Assembly (NCBI RefSeq): GCF_900129385.1
Contig: NZ_FQVO01000003.1
Span: 62,001-126,000, forward strand
Reading direction: 5' to 3'
Length of the DNA stretch: 64,000 bases
From: Chryseobacterium takakiae
GTDB lineage: Bacteria; Bacteroidota; Bacteroidia; Flavobacteriales; Weeksellaceae
Below, in pieces: positions 23,557-32,089 of the stretch (positions are counted from its first letter, which is position 1; every line of letters begins with the position of its first letter). Both the position numbers and the translations under genes were made by a program. Under the pieces are notes generated by a model, which worked only from the letters and a program-made list of their open reading frames with translations, was not told the origin of the DNA and made no database searches.

Positions 23557-24423
23557 CTAAATATTGTACTTTTTTCCCGGAATGTAATTTTTCTTGAAAT
23601 TCGAAGGCGTGCTTCCCGTTTTGTTGGTAAAAAGACGGTTAAAATAAGCAGGATCTTCATATCCTAAATTATAAGCAATTTCTTTTACAGGTTTCTCCGT
23701 ATATACGAGAAGTCTTTTTGCTTCCAGAATTATCCTGTTGATGATAAGCTGATTGGGAGGTTCCAGGTGTAAGCTTTTAAATTTATGGGTTAATGTTTTA
23801 GGAGCTATATGCAGAAGTTCGGCATATTCAGAAACATTATGTTTTTCCCTGAAATGAATTTCCAGATGCCTGCTGAAATCGCGGAAGATATCAACTTCAT
23901 TGCTGGGAATTTTCAGAGACTCGTTATCAAGATTCTGTTTCTTCCATTTTCTGGTAGCCCGAATGATGATCTGCTTCACATACGTCCGGATCATTTCTTC
24001 TGCAGAAGAATCTTTCAATTTAAGCTCATGCTCAATATTTTGAAAGAGATGCTGAATGACGCTGTTTTCTTCATGATCAAGCTCTACGAAAGGAATTTCG
24101 AAAATATTATGAAATAAAAGTCCATCGCATGCTACTTCCTTATCATGAATTTGAATACAGTAAAAATCACGATTATAGTATAACAATTTCGCCTGTTCCT
24201 GCGCTTTTATAATTTTTACATGCTGATTGGTTAAGAAAAAAAGACTTGGCTTTTCAACTTCAAAGTGATTAAAATCTACCGATATTTCGAAGCCGGCCGG
24301 AATATACATGACTTTAATATCATAACGAAACTTATTTCCATGAATGGCTTCGAGATTATTCTCCGAGAAATTTTCAATACCGAGTCTTTTGTACTGATCT
24401 TCAAAAATAAGCGTATGAGGCAT
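23557..24423 (-). CDS. AraC-family transcriptional regulator
   Basis: 288 residues. The N-terminal half is a cupin-like sensing region; the C-terminal 100 residues have two HTH motifs: NVSEYAELLHIAPKTLTHKFKSL (around 198-220) and KPVKEIAYNLGYEDPAYFNRLFTNKTGSTPSNFK (around 246-279), the AraC signature. The gene downstream is osmC, about 90 bases away, a possible target. The effector is unknown. Confidence 0.9.
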   Translation of the reverse strand: MPHTLIFEDQYKRLGIENFSENNLEAIHGNKFRYDIKVMYIPAGFEISVDFNHFEVEKPSLFFLTNQHVKIIKAQEQAKLLYYNRDFYCIQIHDKEVACDGLLFHNIFEIPFVELDHEENSVIQHLFQNIEHELKLKDSSAEEMIRTYVKQIIIRATRKWKKQNLDNESLKIPSNEVDIFRDFSRHLEIHFREKHNVSEYAELLHIAPKTLTHKFKSLHLEPPNQLIINRIILEAKRLLVYTEKPVKEIAYNLGYEDPAYFNRLFTNKTGSTPSNFKKNYIPGKKYNI

Positions 24424-24516
24424 GATTTAACTTTACCTTAAAGATACAAAAAAGCATGGTTTCTTTTATTGCTGTTGAAACCATGCTGTTTAAGTTTTAG
24501 TTAAATATTGTCCCGT

Positions 24517-27180
24517 TTAGAATGTTAGGTCCAGTCCTACATAAAAATTGGCTTTCATGATAGGAGCATAAACCATTCCGCCATCAAAATAATTTCCGAA
24601 AGGATTTTTAAAATCAACAATCGCATTGCTTTGTGAGTATGAAGTTAAATTCTCACCACCCAGATAAGCTCTTATTTTCTGGTTGAAATTTCTTGAAATC
24701 TGTGCATTCAGGACCGCATACGATGGTGAATAAGCAGGCAATTGAAATTCCAAAGGATTGGATGAAGTATCCGGAAGTCTTTGTTTTCCTACGATATTTA
24801 AAGTCGTGTCAAAGCTCCAGAACCCGCCTTTATCGTTTTTATTGGTTGAATAGGCTGCATTTACAAAGCCTCTGTGTTTTGCCATAAAAGGAACAGCCCT
24901 TCTCCCGCTCAGGTAATCGGCCTGTACATCATAATATTTATAGGCAAATCTTAATTCAAAGTTTTTAAAAGGTATAAGATCCCACTGAGTCTGGAATGAA
25001 TTGGCGAAGGATTTTCCCTCCAGATTGTAAAATGTAAGCAGTTGAGGAGAACGGTCAAGATCTACCATCACCTGATCCCGGAAATCCGTTCTGAAGAAAT
25101 CTGCGACAATGCTGGATTTCCTTCCAAATATTTTGAATTCCTGCTGGAGGCTGGCTCCGTAATTCCACGCAATTTCTGGTTTCAGGCCATAAATGTTACC
25201 ACCATTCTCAAGAATCTGAGCCGTTCTGTTGGAAGCAAAATACTGCTGGCTTTCCGCAAAAATATTTGCTGTTCTGAAACCTCTTCCGGCCGAAAGTCTT
25301 AAGATCGTTTGCGGAGTAAGGTCATATTTGAAATTCAATCTCGGTGTAAACTGGGTGCCTGCCAGATTATGAAAATCAACTCTCGCTCCTGCGACCAATG
25401 TATATTTTAATCCTGTTAATGTATATTCTGCAAATGCTCCCGGAACAATTTCATTTCTTTTAAAATTTCCTGCCAAATAATTTTCGTCATATCCGTCATA
25501 CATGAAGCTGGCGCCTGCTTTGTATTTATGATTCGTATTGCCAAGAATACTTTCAAAAATCAAATTTGAATAATAGGTATGCTGTTTTCCGGAATAATTT
25601 CTCAATCCGAAGAAGCTGTCCTGCTGATGAAATGTGTACTGGTTCATCCAGCCCAGGCTCTGGTAAGGTTTTCCTTTAAAAACATAACCTGTTTTATTCC
25701 ATACCTGAAATCTTGAAATATCGATCCCCACTCCGTAAAGAGATTGTAGAGCCTGCGGAATTTTTTTATCAAATCCTATCTGACCTGCCGTTCTTTCGTC
25801 TTTAATAAAGTTGATCCCGAAATGAGATCCAAAACCTGATTTTTCCAGATCGTTATAATTCAGTAAGTAAGCGGCATTCAGCTGAGTGCCTTTCGGTCTG
25901 TCCAAGAAGCTGTCGTCATTCATATCCGTATCGCCGAAAGTTCCGTTCCCATGAAGAAGAAAGGTTTGCGACCATTTGTCGTCGATATTGGAAACGCTTG
26001 TAATGTTGGCTTCTGTTCTTCCGTTGAAATCGGCAAAAAGGTTCAGTGATGTTTCCGGCTTTTCGGAATGTTTCAGCAATTCGGTATTGATTTGCCCCGT
26101 GATGCTTTCATAACCATTCGTTACAGTACTTCCTCCTTTGGTAAGCTGAATGCTTTCAATCCATCTTCCGGGGATAAAATTCAGTCCGTAAGCAGAAGCC
26201 AGTCCTCTGATTTCAGGCAGCAGCTCTTTGGTTAAACTTGTGTATTTCTGATCAAGACCCAGCATTTTCAACTGTTTTGTACCTGTAACAGCATTGCTGA
26301 AAGAGACATCTACGGTTGCATTGGTTTCAAAACTTTCGGATAAGTTACAGCATGCCGCTTTCAACAACTCTTTTTTATCGATATTGAAAATTAATCCGGC
26401 TTCTTTTTTATTCAATGATGTGGATGCTTTTGATGCGGTTACGGTAACGCCTTCAATGCTTTTTTCCTGGTGGTTATTTGAGGCAGCATGATCATGTCCG
26501 GATTCTTTAGCTTCTTCAATATGAACTTTAGGATTAGCTTCTCCAAACTGAGTTTCCCTGTCGTATAAACAGCATGACGGAAGGTTTTTGTATGTTTGAT
26601 CTTCGGCTTTATACTTTTCATTGTCGTGTCCCACTTCAGCAATTTTCCTGAGGATTTTATCGGCTGAGGTTTTTTGAGCATTAAAATTTAAGGTGACGCT
26701 TTGTTTTTCTGCGCTCCATTCTGCTGAATCGGCTCCGGCATCTTTTGCAGCCTTTTCAATCCTTGCTTTGCAGGATTCGCAGTTTCCTTTCACGTAAAAC
26801 TCATTTTCTGCTTTTGAACGAACAGGGTGTTCTTTGGCAGTCAGCGTACTGTCTCTTTCATAATGGCAGCAAGCAGGAAGCGACTGGTAAGTAGCTTCAT
26901 CTGCCTGAAATTTTTCGTTGTCGTGACCGGCTTTTGCAACTTCTTTTAAAATATTGTCTGCTGAAACATCAGGTTCTGTTTCTACTGTTAAAATCTGTGA
27001 ATCTACGGAATATTTTGCTGTTTTTGCGCCGGCTTTTTTGGCAGCTGTCTCAATTCTTTCTTTACACAGGTTACAGTTTCCTTTTACTTTAAACTGATTT
27101 TGAGAAAGTTGCTGTGCAAATATAAAAGAGGAACATAATAAGAATACACCAAGAATAGTCTTGGAAATATATAATTTCAT
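24517..27180 (-). CDS. TonB-dependent receptor with two fused N-terminal HMA domains (metal-related)
   Basis: 887 residues. Signal peptide (cut near FAQ), then two tandem heavy-metal-associated domains (about 27-95 and 125-192), each with a GNCxxCK metal loop and each closed by an LP[AS]CCxY[DE]R tail. A His-rich linker (GHDH...NHQ) leads to the plug, which has a further CC pair (KAACCNLSESF). The beta-barrel to the terminal Phe (YVGLDLTF) completes an outer-membrane receptor driven by TonB. Copper or a similar soft metal is the likely cargo or signal, inferred from the HMA loops. Upstream on the same strand lie a Cys-rich exported protein and a His/Cys-repeat lipoprotein, apparently one locus. 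Confidence 0.88.
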   Translation of the reverse strand: MKLYISKTILGVFLLCSSFIFAQQLSQNQFKVKGNCNLCKERIETAAKKAGAKTAKYSVDSQILTVETEPDVSADNILKEVAKAGHDNEKFQADEATYQSLPACCHYERDSTLTAKEHPVRSKAENEFYVKGNCESCKARIEKAAKDAGADSAEWSAEKQSVTLNFNAQKTSADKILRKIAEVGHDNEKYKAEDQTYKNLPSCCLYDRETQFGEANPKVHIEEAKESGHDHAASNNHQEKSIEGVTVTASKASTSLNKKEAGLIFNIDKKELLKAACCNLSESFETNATVDVSFSNAVTGTKQLKMLGLDQKYTSLTKELLPEIRGLASAYGLNFIPGRWIESIQLTKGGSTVTNGYESITGQINTELLKHSEKPETSLNLFADFNGRTEANITSVSNIDDKWSQTFLLHGNGTFGDTDMNDDSFLDRPKGTQLNAAYLLNYNDLEKSGFGSHFGINFIKDERTAGQIGFDKKIPQALQSLYGVGIDISRFQVWNKTGYVFKGKPYQSLGWMNQYTFHQQDSFFGLRNYSGKQHTYYSNLIFESILGNTNHKYKAGASFMYDGYDENYLAGNFKRNEIVPGAFAEYTLTGLKYTLVAGARVDFHNLAGTQFTPRLNFKYDLTPQTILRLSAGRGFRTANIFAESQQYFASNRTAQILENGGNIYGLKPEIAWNYGASLQQEFKIFGRKSSIVADFFRTDFRDQVMVDLDRSPQLLTFYNLEGKSFANSFQTQWDLIPFKNFELRFAYKYYDVQADYLSGRRAVPFMAKHRGFVNAAYSTNKNDKGGFWSFDTTLNIVGKQRLPDTSSNPLEFQLPAYSPSYAVLNAQISRNFNQKIRAYLGGENLTSYSQSNAIVDFKNPFGNYFDGGMVYAPIMKANFYVGLDLTF

Positions 27181-27222
27181 TGTTGGTTAAAATTTAGATT
27201 AATTAAATTAATGGTAGCCATT

Positions 27223-27271
27223 AACAATGTAATTTTCAATCATTGCTAGACTGATAAATAGGTACATTGTT
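27223..27271. promoter_or_regulatory. Inverted repeat upstream of the HMA-TonB receptor
   Basis: 9-nt arms AACAATGTA (27223-27231) and TACATTGTT (27263-27271), perfectly inverted with a 31-nt spacer, in the 104-base gap before the receptor gene. It could be a paired regulator site; the loop is too long for a terminator. Confidence 0.4.
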
Positions 27272-27284
27272 GCACTTTTCTTAA

Positions 27285-27653
27285 TTAACCTAATTTAGGA
27301 GGTTGCCAGATTTCTCTCAGGCGTCCTGAAATATAAGGATCTGAGTACTGGAAATTTAAATTCTTATTGGATTTGTAGTATGAAATATCTAGTTTCAGGC
27401 TTCTGGAAAAAGGAGTTTCTATAAAGCTGAAACATGTTGCGCAATAAGAGCAGCAATCGTCATTACAAGAAGATTTTTTTTGTTTACCGTCGTGATTTTG
27501 TTTAGAATTCTCAGACTTCTGCTTTTCGCAGCAGGATTTTACAGAACCTTCTTTGCAGCATTTCTCCTGCATGTTTTGAGCATAAAAATTGTCTTTAGGA
27601 ATCAGGAAAATCCCTAAACAAAATACAATTGTTATGATCTGAACGAGTTTCAT
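27285..27653 (-). CDS. Small Cys-rich exported protein of the metal locus
   Basis: 122 residues from ATG 27651-27653; the frame opens 13 codons earlier but the signal peptide starts at this Met. After the signal (cut near YAQ) come EKCCKEGS, KSCCEKQ and a dense CNDDCCSYCATC cluster (near residues 62-73), eleven Cys in about 45 residues, with a polar Lys/Gln-rich spacer, then a C-terminal IWQPPKLG. Small Cys-rich proteins of this kind often precede TonB receptors in Bacteroidota; DUF6660 or HYC_CC_PP are similar families, but I cannot decide. Metal binding is likely. It lies between the repeat lipoprotein and the receptor. Confidence 0.7.
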   Translation of the reverse strand: MKLVQIITIVFCLGIFLIPKDNFYAQNMQEKCCKEGSVKSCCEKQKSENSKQNHDGKQKKSSCNDDCCSYCATCFSFIETPFSRSLKLDISYYKSNKNLNFQYSDPYISGRLREIWQPPKLG

Positions 27654-27672
27654 CACTGCAAAAATACAAAAA

Positions 27673-28296
27673 TTATGGTAAAGGCTCACCAACTTTTACG
27701 CTGCAATTATGCCAGGCTTCACCATGGGCAGGATTCAGAGCAGGTTTCGGGCCTGTTGGTGCAGGTGTTGGAGCGGGAGCAGGCGTGTTTTGGGCAATAT
27801 TCTGCTGTACCGGTTGCGGAGTCGGTTTGCTGTTTAAAGGCTGTCCTACAGGAATATCACATCTGTGGCCCGGCTCACCATGTGGCGGATTCATTCCTTT
27901 TGCTGTTTTGATATTTTGAGCTTTTCCGTTTTCCACAGAGAATTTTCCGGGTTGTAAAGAATTAGGATCTATCTGGATGGTTTGTGCCTGATTGGTTGTT
28001 GTTGCAGTCTGTGCCGGCTTGCTGTTCAGAGGCTGTCCTACAGGAATATCACATCTGTGACCCGGCTGTCCGTGCGGAGGGTTCATTCCGGGTGCGGTAG
28101 CTGCTCCTGCTGCAGAAGGATTTTGTGCGGGCTGAACTCCTGCCTGATCCAACAGTGAAGCTTTGGGAACCTGGTTTACAGCAACGGCTGGCTGCTGAAC
28201 ACCTGCTTCTTCCTTGATATAAGTGGCTCTTTCGTCTTTTTTACATGAGACGGTTACTATAGCGATGGCAAATAAGCCAAAAAATGTATTCTTCAT
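27673..28296 (-). CDS. Lipoprotein with three NPxHGxxxHxC repeats
   Basis: 207 residues from ATG 28294-28296. A lipoprotein signal with lipobox VTVSC (Cys near 18) is followed by low-complexity Ala/Pro/Gln-rich linkers joining three repeats: two nearly identical GMNPPHG[QE]PGHRCDIPVGQPLN units (near 75 and 139) and a diverged C-terminal NPAHGEAWHNCSVKVGEPL. Each has two His and one Cys in fixed spacing, a plausible metal or heme site. Function unknown. The adjacent Cys-rich and HMA-receptor genes point to metal handling at the cell surface or in the periplasm. Confidence 0.78.
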   Translation of the reverse strand: MKNTFFGLFAIAIVTVSCKKDERATYIKEEAGVQQPAVAVNQVPKASLLDQAGVQPAQNPSAAGAATAPGMNPPHGQPGHRCDIPVGQPLNSKPAQTATTTNQAQTIQIDPNSLQPGKFSVENGKAQNIKTAKGMNPPHGEPGHRCDIPVGQPLNSKPTPQPVQQNIAQNTPAPAPTPAPTGPKPALNPAHGEAWHNCSVKVGEPLP

Positions 28297-28361
28297 ATAA
28301 AACAAAATTAGCAAAACATTTTGAATTGCTTTGCCAATTTTATAGTTGATGCTGATATGTA

Positions 28362-29048
28362 TTAATTTTTTACCAAAAGTCTGAATCCTTCACCGTGTAC
28401 ATTGATGATTTCCAATCCTTCGTCATCCTTCAGCAGCTTACGCAGTTTTGCAATATAAACGTCCATACTTCTTGCGGTAAAATAGTTTTCTTTTTTCCAG
28501 ATTTTTCTTAATGCAAGATCTCTCGGCATAAAATCGTTTCTGTGGATGCAGAGAAGTTTAAGCAGCTCGTTTTCTTTTGGTGAAAGTTTATATTCGTTAT
28601 CTCCCACTCTGAGCTGTCTCAGCATCGAATCAAAGAAAATATTGCTGATCTTGAATTGTTCCTGCTCTTCATTTTCCAGGGTTGAACTTCTCTGAAGAAT
28701 CGCTTTTATTTTATACAAAAGCAACTCCGTATCAAAAGGTTTAGTGATATAATCATCTGCTCCCAACTGATACCCTTTCAGAATATCTTCCCTCATATTT
28801 CTTGCTGTCAGGAAAATAATAGGTGTATTTTTATCAATTTTTTTTACGTCTTCCGCTAGTGAAAATCCGTCTTTTTTCGGCATCATCACATCGAAAATAC
28901 AGATATCGAATTCATTTTCGGTGAACTCTTTTAATCCCTGCTCTCCATCTGTGGCCAGAGTAACTTCAAAGTTATTGATGGTTAAATAATCTTTCAGTAC
29001 TGCTCCGAAACTCTGATCGTCTTCTACTAATAATATTCTGTTGCTCAT
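28362..29048 (-). CDS. OmpR-family response regulator (RprY-like)
   Basis: 228 residues. The receiver has the acidic pair EDD near the N-terminus, the phospho-acceptor Asp in FDVMMPKKDG (near 54), Thr in FLTARN and Lys in YITKPFD. A winged-helix DNA-binding domain follows (LSPKENELLKLLC ... YIAKLRKLLKDD). It is paired with the sensor kinase gene 89 bases upstream on the same strand. This pair resembles RprX-RprY, conserved in Bacteroidota. Confidence 0.92.
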   Translation of the reverse strand: MSNRILLVEDDQSFGAVLKDYLTINNFEVTLATDGEQGLKEFTENEFDICIFDVMMPKKDGFSLAEDVKKIDKNTPIIFLTARNMREDILKGYQLGADDYITKPFDTELLLYKIKAILQRSSTLENEEQEQFKISNIFFDSMLRQLRVGDNEYKLSPKENELLKLLCIHRNDFMPRDLALRKIWKKENYFTARSMDVYIAKLRKLLKDDEGLEIINVHGEGFRLLVKN

Positions 29049-29137
29049 AGTTTTTGACTTTAATAATTAATAACTAGAATGAACATTTCACTCTCTCCTT
29101 CTTATATTTTGTTTATTTGGTTGATTTTATTTTATTT

Positions 29138-30685
29138 TTAACTCATCGGCAGCTTAATGGTAAATGTACTTCCTTTTCCTTTATGGGAATCTACCAGAAT
29201 CTGACCTTTATGAAGTTCTACAATTTTTTTTACGTAGGAAAGTCCTAACCCCTGACCTTTTACATTATGAATATTCCCTGTTTCTTCTCTAAAGAATTTT
29301 TCAAAAATTTTCGTTTTATTCTGGGTTTCCATACCCATTCCCTTATCTGAAACTTCTATCACATACCAATGTCCTTCATTTTTTGTTTTTATAGAAATTT
29401 CCGGTGCTTCGGGAGAATACTTATTCGCATTATCCAGAAGGTTTACCAGCATATTGGAAATGTGAAATTCATCAATTTTAAAATTATATTCTGTTGCATT
29501 GAATTCCTGAATCAAGGTTCCGTTTCTTTGCTGAATAATGAGGTTAAAGGATTCTGTTGTCTTTTTAATAAGCTCTCTTACATTGGTTTCTTTTAGGAAT
29601 AGCTTTACTTCATTTCGTTCAAGCTTTGACATGTTCAATACATTCTCCACCTGTTTTTTCATTCGCAGGTTTTCCTGTTTTATCAATTCGGAATAGTATT
29701 TTACTTTATCCGGATTGGTTGCGATTTTATCATTTGCAAGAGAGTCGGTGGCAACGGAAATGGTTGCCAGCGGCGTTTTAAACTCATGCGACATATTGTT
29801 GATAAAATCCGTTTTTACTTCTGCCAGTTTTTTCTGCCTCATCATGTAGTTGATGGAAATAATATAAATTCCCAGAATCGTAAGCAATGACAGGAAAGTT
29901 CCCAGCAGCATCGGCCAGTTATTCATTGCCAGCGAATATTCTTTTTTAGGAAAAACCAGCGCCAGTGTGTATAACGTTCTTTCTTTAGAATCGGTAAACA
30001 ATGGGTAGCTGTATGTATTATTGTTATTTTTTTCTTTGTACAGCTTGTTGACAACACTCGTAAGTTTATTGTTTTTATCGGTAATCCCATATCCGAAAGT
30101 TGCTGAAATTCCTCTTATTCTCAACTCTTTGGTAATCACGGAATCCAGTGTTTTTTCATCTACCCTTTTGGTAATCGGCAGGTTATTACCGGTTACTCTT
30201 ACAAATTCTTTCATGGCATAATCCCCATTTTCAATATCACGGTTGATATCTGCGGTGAGGAGTTCACGGTTGGTAGTGTCTCTTTTTATTTTGTAGGATG
30301 CTTCGTCCGAATACAGTTTGGTAAGATTCAGGGAGTCTCCTTTAGGCGAAATCGGAAGCTGGTTTTTTTCAATAATACTTTTGGAGTAGACAATTTGTCT
30401 CTGTGTACCGGAGTCTTCTACCTGCTGTATTGTGGTAAGAGAAGGCAGATTATTGTTCGCAAGAATGGTGTTTCTGAAATCTTTATTTTCAACATTCAGA
30501 TATTTATCCACTTCAGCTTCACCAATAATTTTTGATGTATTTTCCAGTGCAGAATAAACCTTAGAAGAAAAATCCTGATCCAATGCACCATAATATCTTT
30601 TCAGCCAATAAAACTGGAGCGTGACGAACACAATCAGTGAAATCGTCATAAACACCGATATTATTGGGATGAATTTATTATTCAT
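29138..30685 (-). CDS. Sensor histidine kinase (RprX-like)
   Basis: 515 residues. Two membrane segments (about 5-26 and 258-282) enclose a periplasmic sensor of some 230 residues. Then H-box NNMSHEFKTPLATI (phospho-His near 301), N-box NLLDNANKYS, and G boxes DKGMGM and GQGLGLSYVK. It autophosphorylates and passes the phosphate to the OmpR-type regulator downstream. The signal is unknown. Confidence 0.92.
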   Translation of the reverse strand: MNNKFIPIISVFMTISLIVFVTLQFYWLKRYYGALDQDFSSKVYSALENTSKIIGEAEVDKYLNVENKDFRNTILANNNLPSLTTIQQVEDSGTQRQIVYSKSIIEKNQLPISPKGDSLNLTKLYSDEASYKIKRDTTNRELLTADINRDIENGDYAMKEFVRVTGNNLPITKRVDEKTLDSVITKELRIRGISATFGYGITDKNNKLTSVVNKLYKEKNNNNTYSYPLFTDSKERTLYTLALVFPKKEYSLAMNNWPMLLGTFLSLLTILGIYIISINYMMRQKKLAEVKTDFINNMSHEFKTPLATISVATDSLANDKIATNPDKVKYYSELIKQENLRMKKQVENVLNMSKLERNEVKLFLKETNVRELIKKTTESFNLIIQQRNGTLIQEFNATEYNFKIDEFHISNMLVNLLDNANKYSPEAPEISIKTKNEGHWYVIEVSDKGMGMETQNKTKIFEKFFREETGNIHNVKGQGLGLSYVKKIVELHKGQILVDSHKGKGSTFTIKLPMS

Positions 30686-30882
30686 TACTTAATTAATTTA
30701 AAAAACAGAATGTTAAAATTAAATATTTTATGAGATCATAAACAAAAAACGAGCCATAAAATTGTGTAATTTTTCTTAAAAATGTGTTTTTTAACATTTA
30801 TTTATAAATTTTAAATTCATTATCATAGGAAAAGAGCTTTCATAAAATAAAAAAGTAGATTTGTGTACATAATATTATTAAT

Positions 30883-31371
30883 ATGAAATCTGAAATTATT
30901 TTTAAAAGAGATGCGGAATCTGCCGGTATTTATGTCATGAAAATTTATAATGCTGAAGTTTCTGTTATTTGGGATCATTTCACAAAATCTGAATTGCTTG
31001 ACAAATGGTGGGCTCCGAAACCCTGGAAGTGTGAAACCAAAAGTCAGGAATTTAAAAACGGGGGAACATGGCTTTATTCCATGGTCGGACCAGAAGGTGA
31101 GAGACATTATGCTCAGGTGAAGTACGGAGAAATTACAGAACACCGGAGCTTCGACAGCACAGATTCTTTCTGCGATGAAAACGGAAATGTAAACCCTGAT
31201 TTTCCGGAAGCTAAATGGTTGTTCGGATTTACAGGAGTGGAAGTAGGCACGAAAATAACGATCAATATTCATTTTGCGTCTGAACAAGCAATGAATCAAC
31301 TTTTGGAAATGGGATTTGAACAAGGCTTCAAAGCAGGTTTGGATCAATTGGAGGAGATTTTGAGTCAATAA
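30883..31371 (+). CDS. SRPBCC (AHSA1-like) domain protein
   Basis: 162 residues, a single START/Bet v1-like fold of the activator of Hsp90 ATPase type: VWDHFTKSELLDKWWAPKPW near residue 28, then GGTWLYSMVGPEG and a C-terminal long helix with NQLLEMGFEQGFKAGLDQLEEIL. Such proteins are cytoplasmic and bind hydrophobic ligands; many have no known function. Single gene, divergent from the histidine kinase gene. Confidence 0.85.
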   Translation: MKSEIIFKRDAESAGIYVMKIYNAEVSVIWDHFTKSELLDKWWAPKPWKCETKSQEFKNGGTWLYSMVGPEGERHYAQVKYGEITEHRSFDSTDSFCDENGNVNPDFPEAKWLFGFTGVEVGTKITINIHFASEQAMNQLLEMGFEQGFKAGLDQLEEILSQ

Positions 31372-31402
31372 TTTTTACAGGAATATTTATACGATCAATA
31401 GT

Positions 31403-31450
31403 AGCGTGCTAAAGCCCGTTTTTTGATGAAAAAATCACCGGCTTTAGCCA
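31403..31450. repeat. Palindromic intergenic repeat, copy 2 (GGCTAAAGCC type)
   Basis: GCTAAAGCC at 31408-31416 and GGCTTTAGCC at 31440-31449, with an inner TTTTTTGAT/ATCAAAAAA-like fold. It shares its outer words and size with 22965-23012 and lies between convergent genes. Confidence 0.65.
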
Positions 31451-31511
31451 ATACTTAAAAATAAAAATGGAAAGTAAAAAATTACTCTCCATTTTATTCG
31501 TACACTTTAAT

Positions 31512-31856
31512 TTAAATTATTTCTTCATCCTGAAAATACTGAATGATGGCTTTTTTCATTAAAAGCTGTTGCTCATTGGGTTTCAGCTCAGGAAGATCTT
31601 CCAGTTTTTCAAAATGCGGATAGCCGTCATCATCATAATGAGAAAATTTATAATACCCGAAGGGCTCCAGTAATCTGCACACCGCAATATGAATGAGATT
31701 TACCTTGTCATCTTTTGTATATTTCTGCTGACCGCTGCCCAATTCCTGAAGGCCAATCAGAAACAGATAGGTTTCTATCGGTGCATTCTTTTCCGTATCA
31801 AAATTTTCAACGAAAAATTGTTCTATCTTTTGCCAGTATTCTGCTTCGTTAATCAT
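31512..31856 (-). CDS. Conserved hypothetical protein, 114 residues
   Basis: Acidic cytoplasmic protein with helical N-terminus (EAEYWQKIEQFFVENF), an IETYLFLIGLQELG segment and HYDDDGYPHFEKLEDLP near residue 75. It has the look of a conserved Bacteroidota protein, but I assign no function. Nine bases downstream of the small membrane protein gene and probably co-transcribed with it and the oligopeptidase gene. Confidence 0.7.
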   Translation of the reverse strand: MINEAEYWQKIEQFFVENFDTEKNAPIETYLFLIGLQELGSGQQKYTKDDKVNLIHIAVCRLLEPFGYYKFSHYDDDGYPHFEKLEDLPELKPNEQQLLMKKAIIQYFQDEEII

Positions 31857-31865
31857 AACTATAAA

Positions 31866-32069
31866 TCAATTCTGCGATTGTTTATTTTTAGTTTCATTTT
31901 CTGCTTCGGATCTTGTAACATCCTGTTTTCTTGCGAGATCAAGAAGCTGTTCAAATTTCTCATTCTTCTTTTCTCGCATATATTCCTGCTTTTCAATTCT
32001 GTCAATCTTGTTTTTCTGAAAAAGATAATAGGCAACAGCAATACATAAAAAAATAATCACTAATGTCAT
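31866..32069 (-). CDS. Small single-pass membrane protein, 67 residues
   Basis: One N-terminal membrane segment (LVIIFLCIAVAYYLF, residues 3-17), then a highly charged helical tail (KIDRIEKQEYMREKKNEKFEQLL) that could form a coiled coil in the cytoplasm. No family recognised. It is 20 bases after the oligopeptidase stop and nine bases before the next gene, which supports a real gene in an operon. Confidence 0.6.
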   Translation of the reverse strand: MTLVIIFLCIAVAYYLFQKNKIDRIEKQEYMREKKNEKFEQLLDLARKQDVTRSEAENETKNKQSQN

Positions 32070-32089
32070 AAGGTCAAATCAATTATAAT

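Noticed and set aside
27223..27271. Terminator of the Cys-rich gene
   Set aside because: The inverted arms are only 9 nt with a 31-nt loop and no T run; kept as a possible regulatory repeat instead.
30823..31368. Minus-strand open frame of 181 codons over the SRPBCC gene
   Set aside because: The plus-strand product matches a known fold along its whole length; the opposite frame is Phe/His/Ser-rich without domain pattern.
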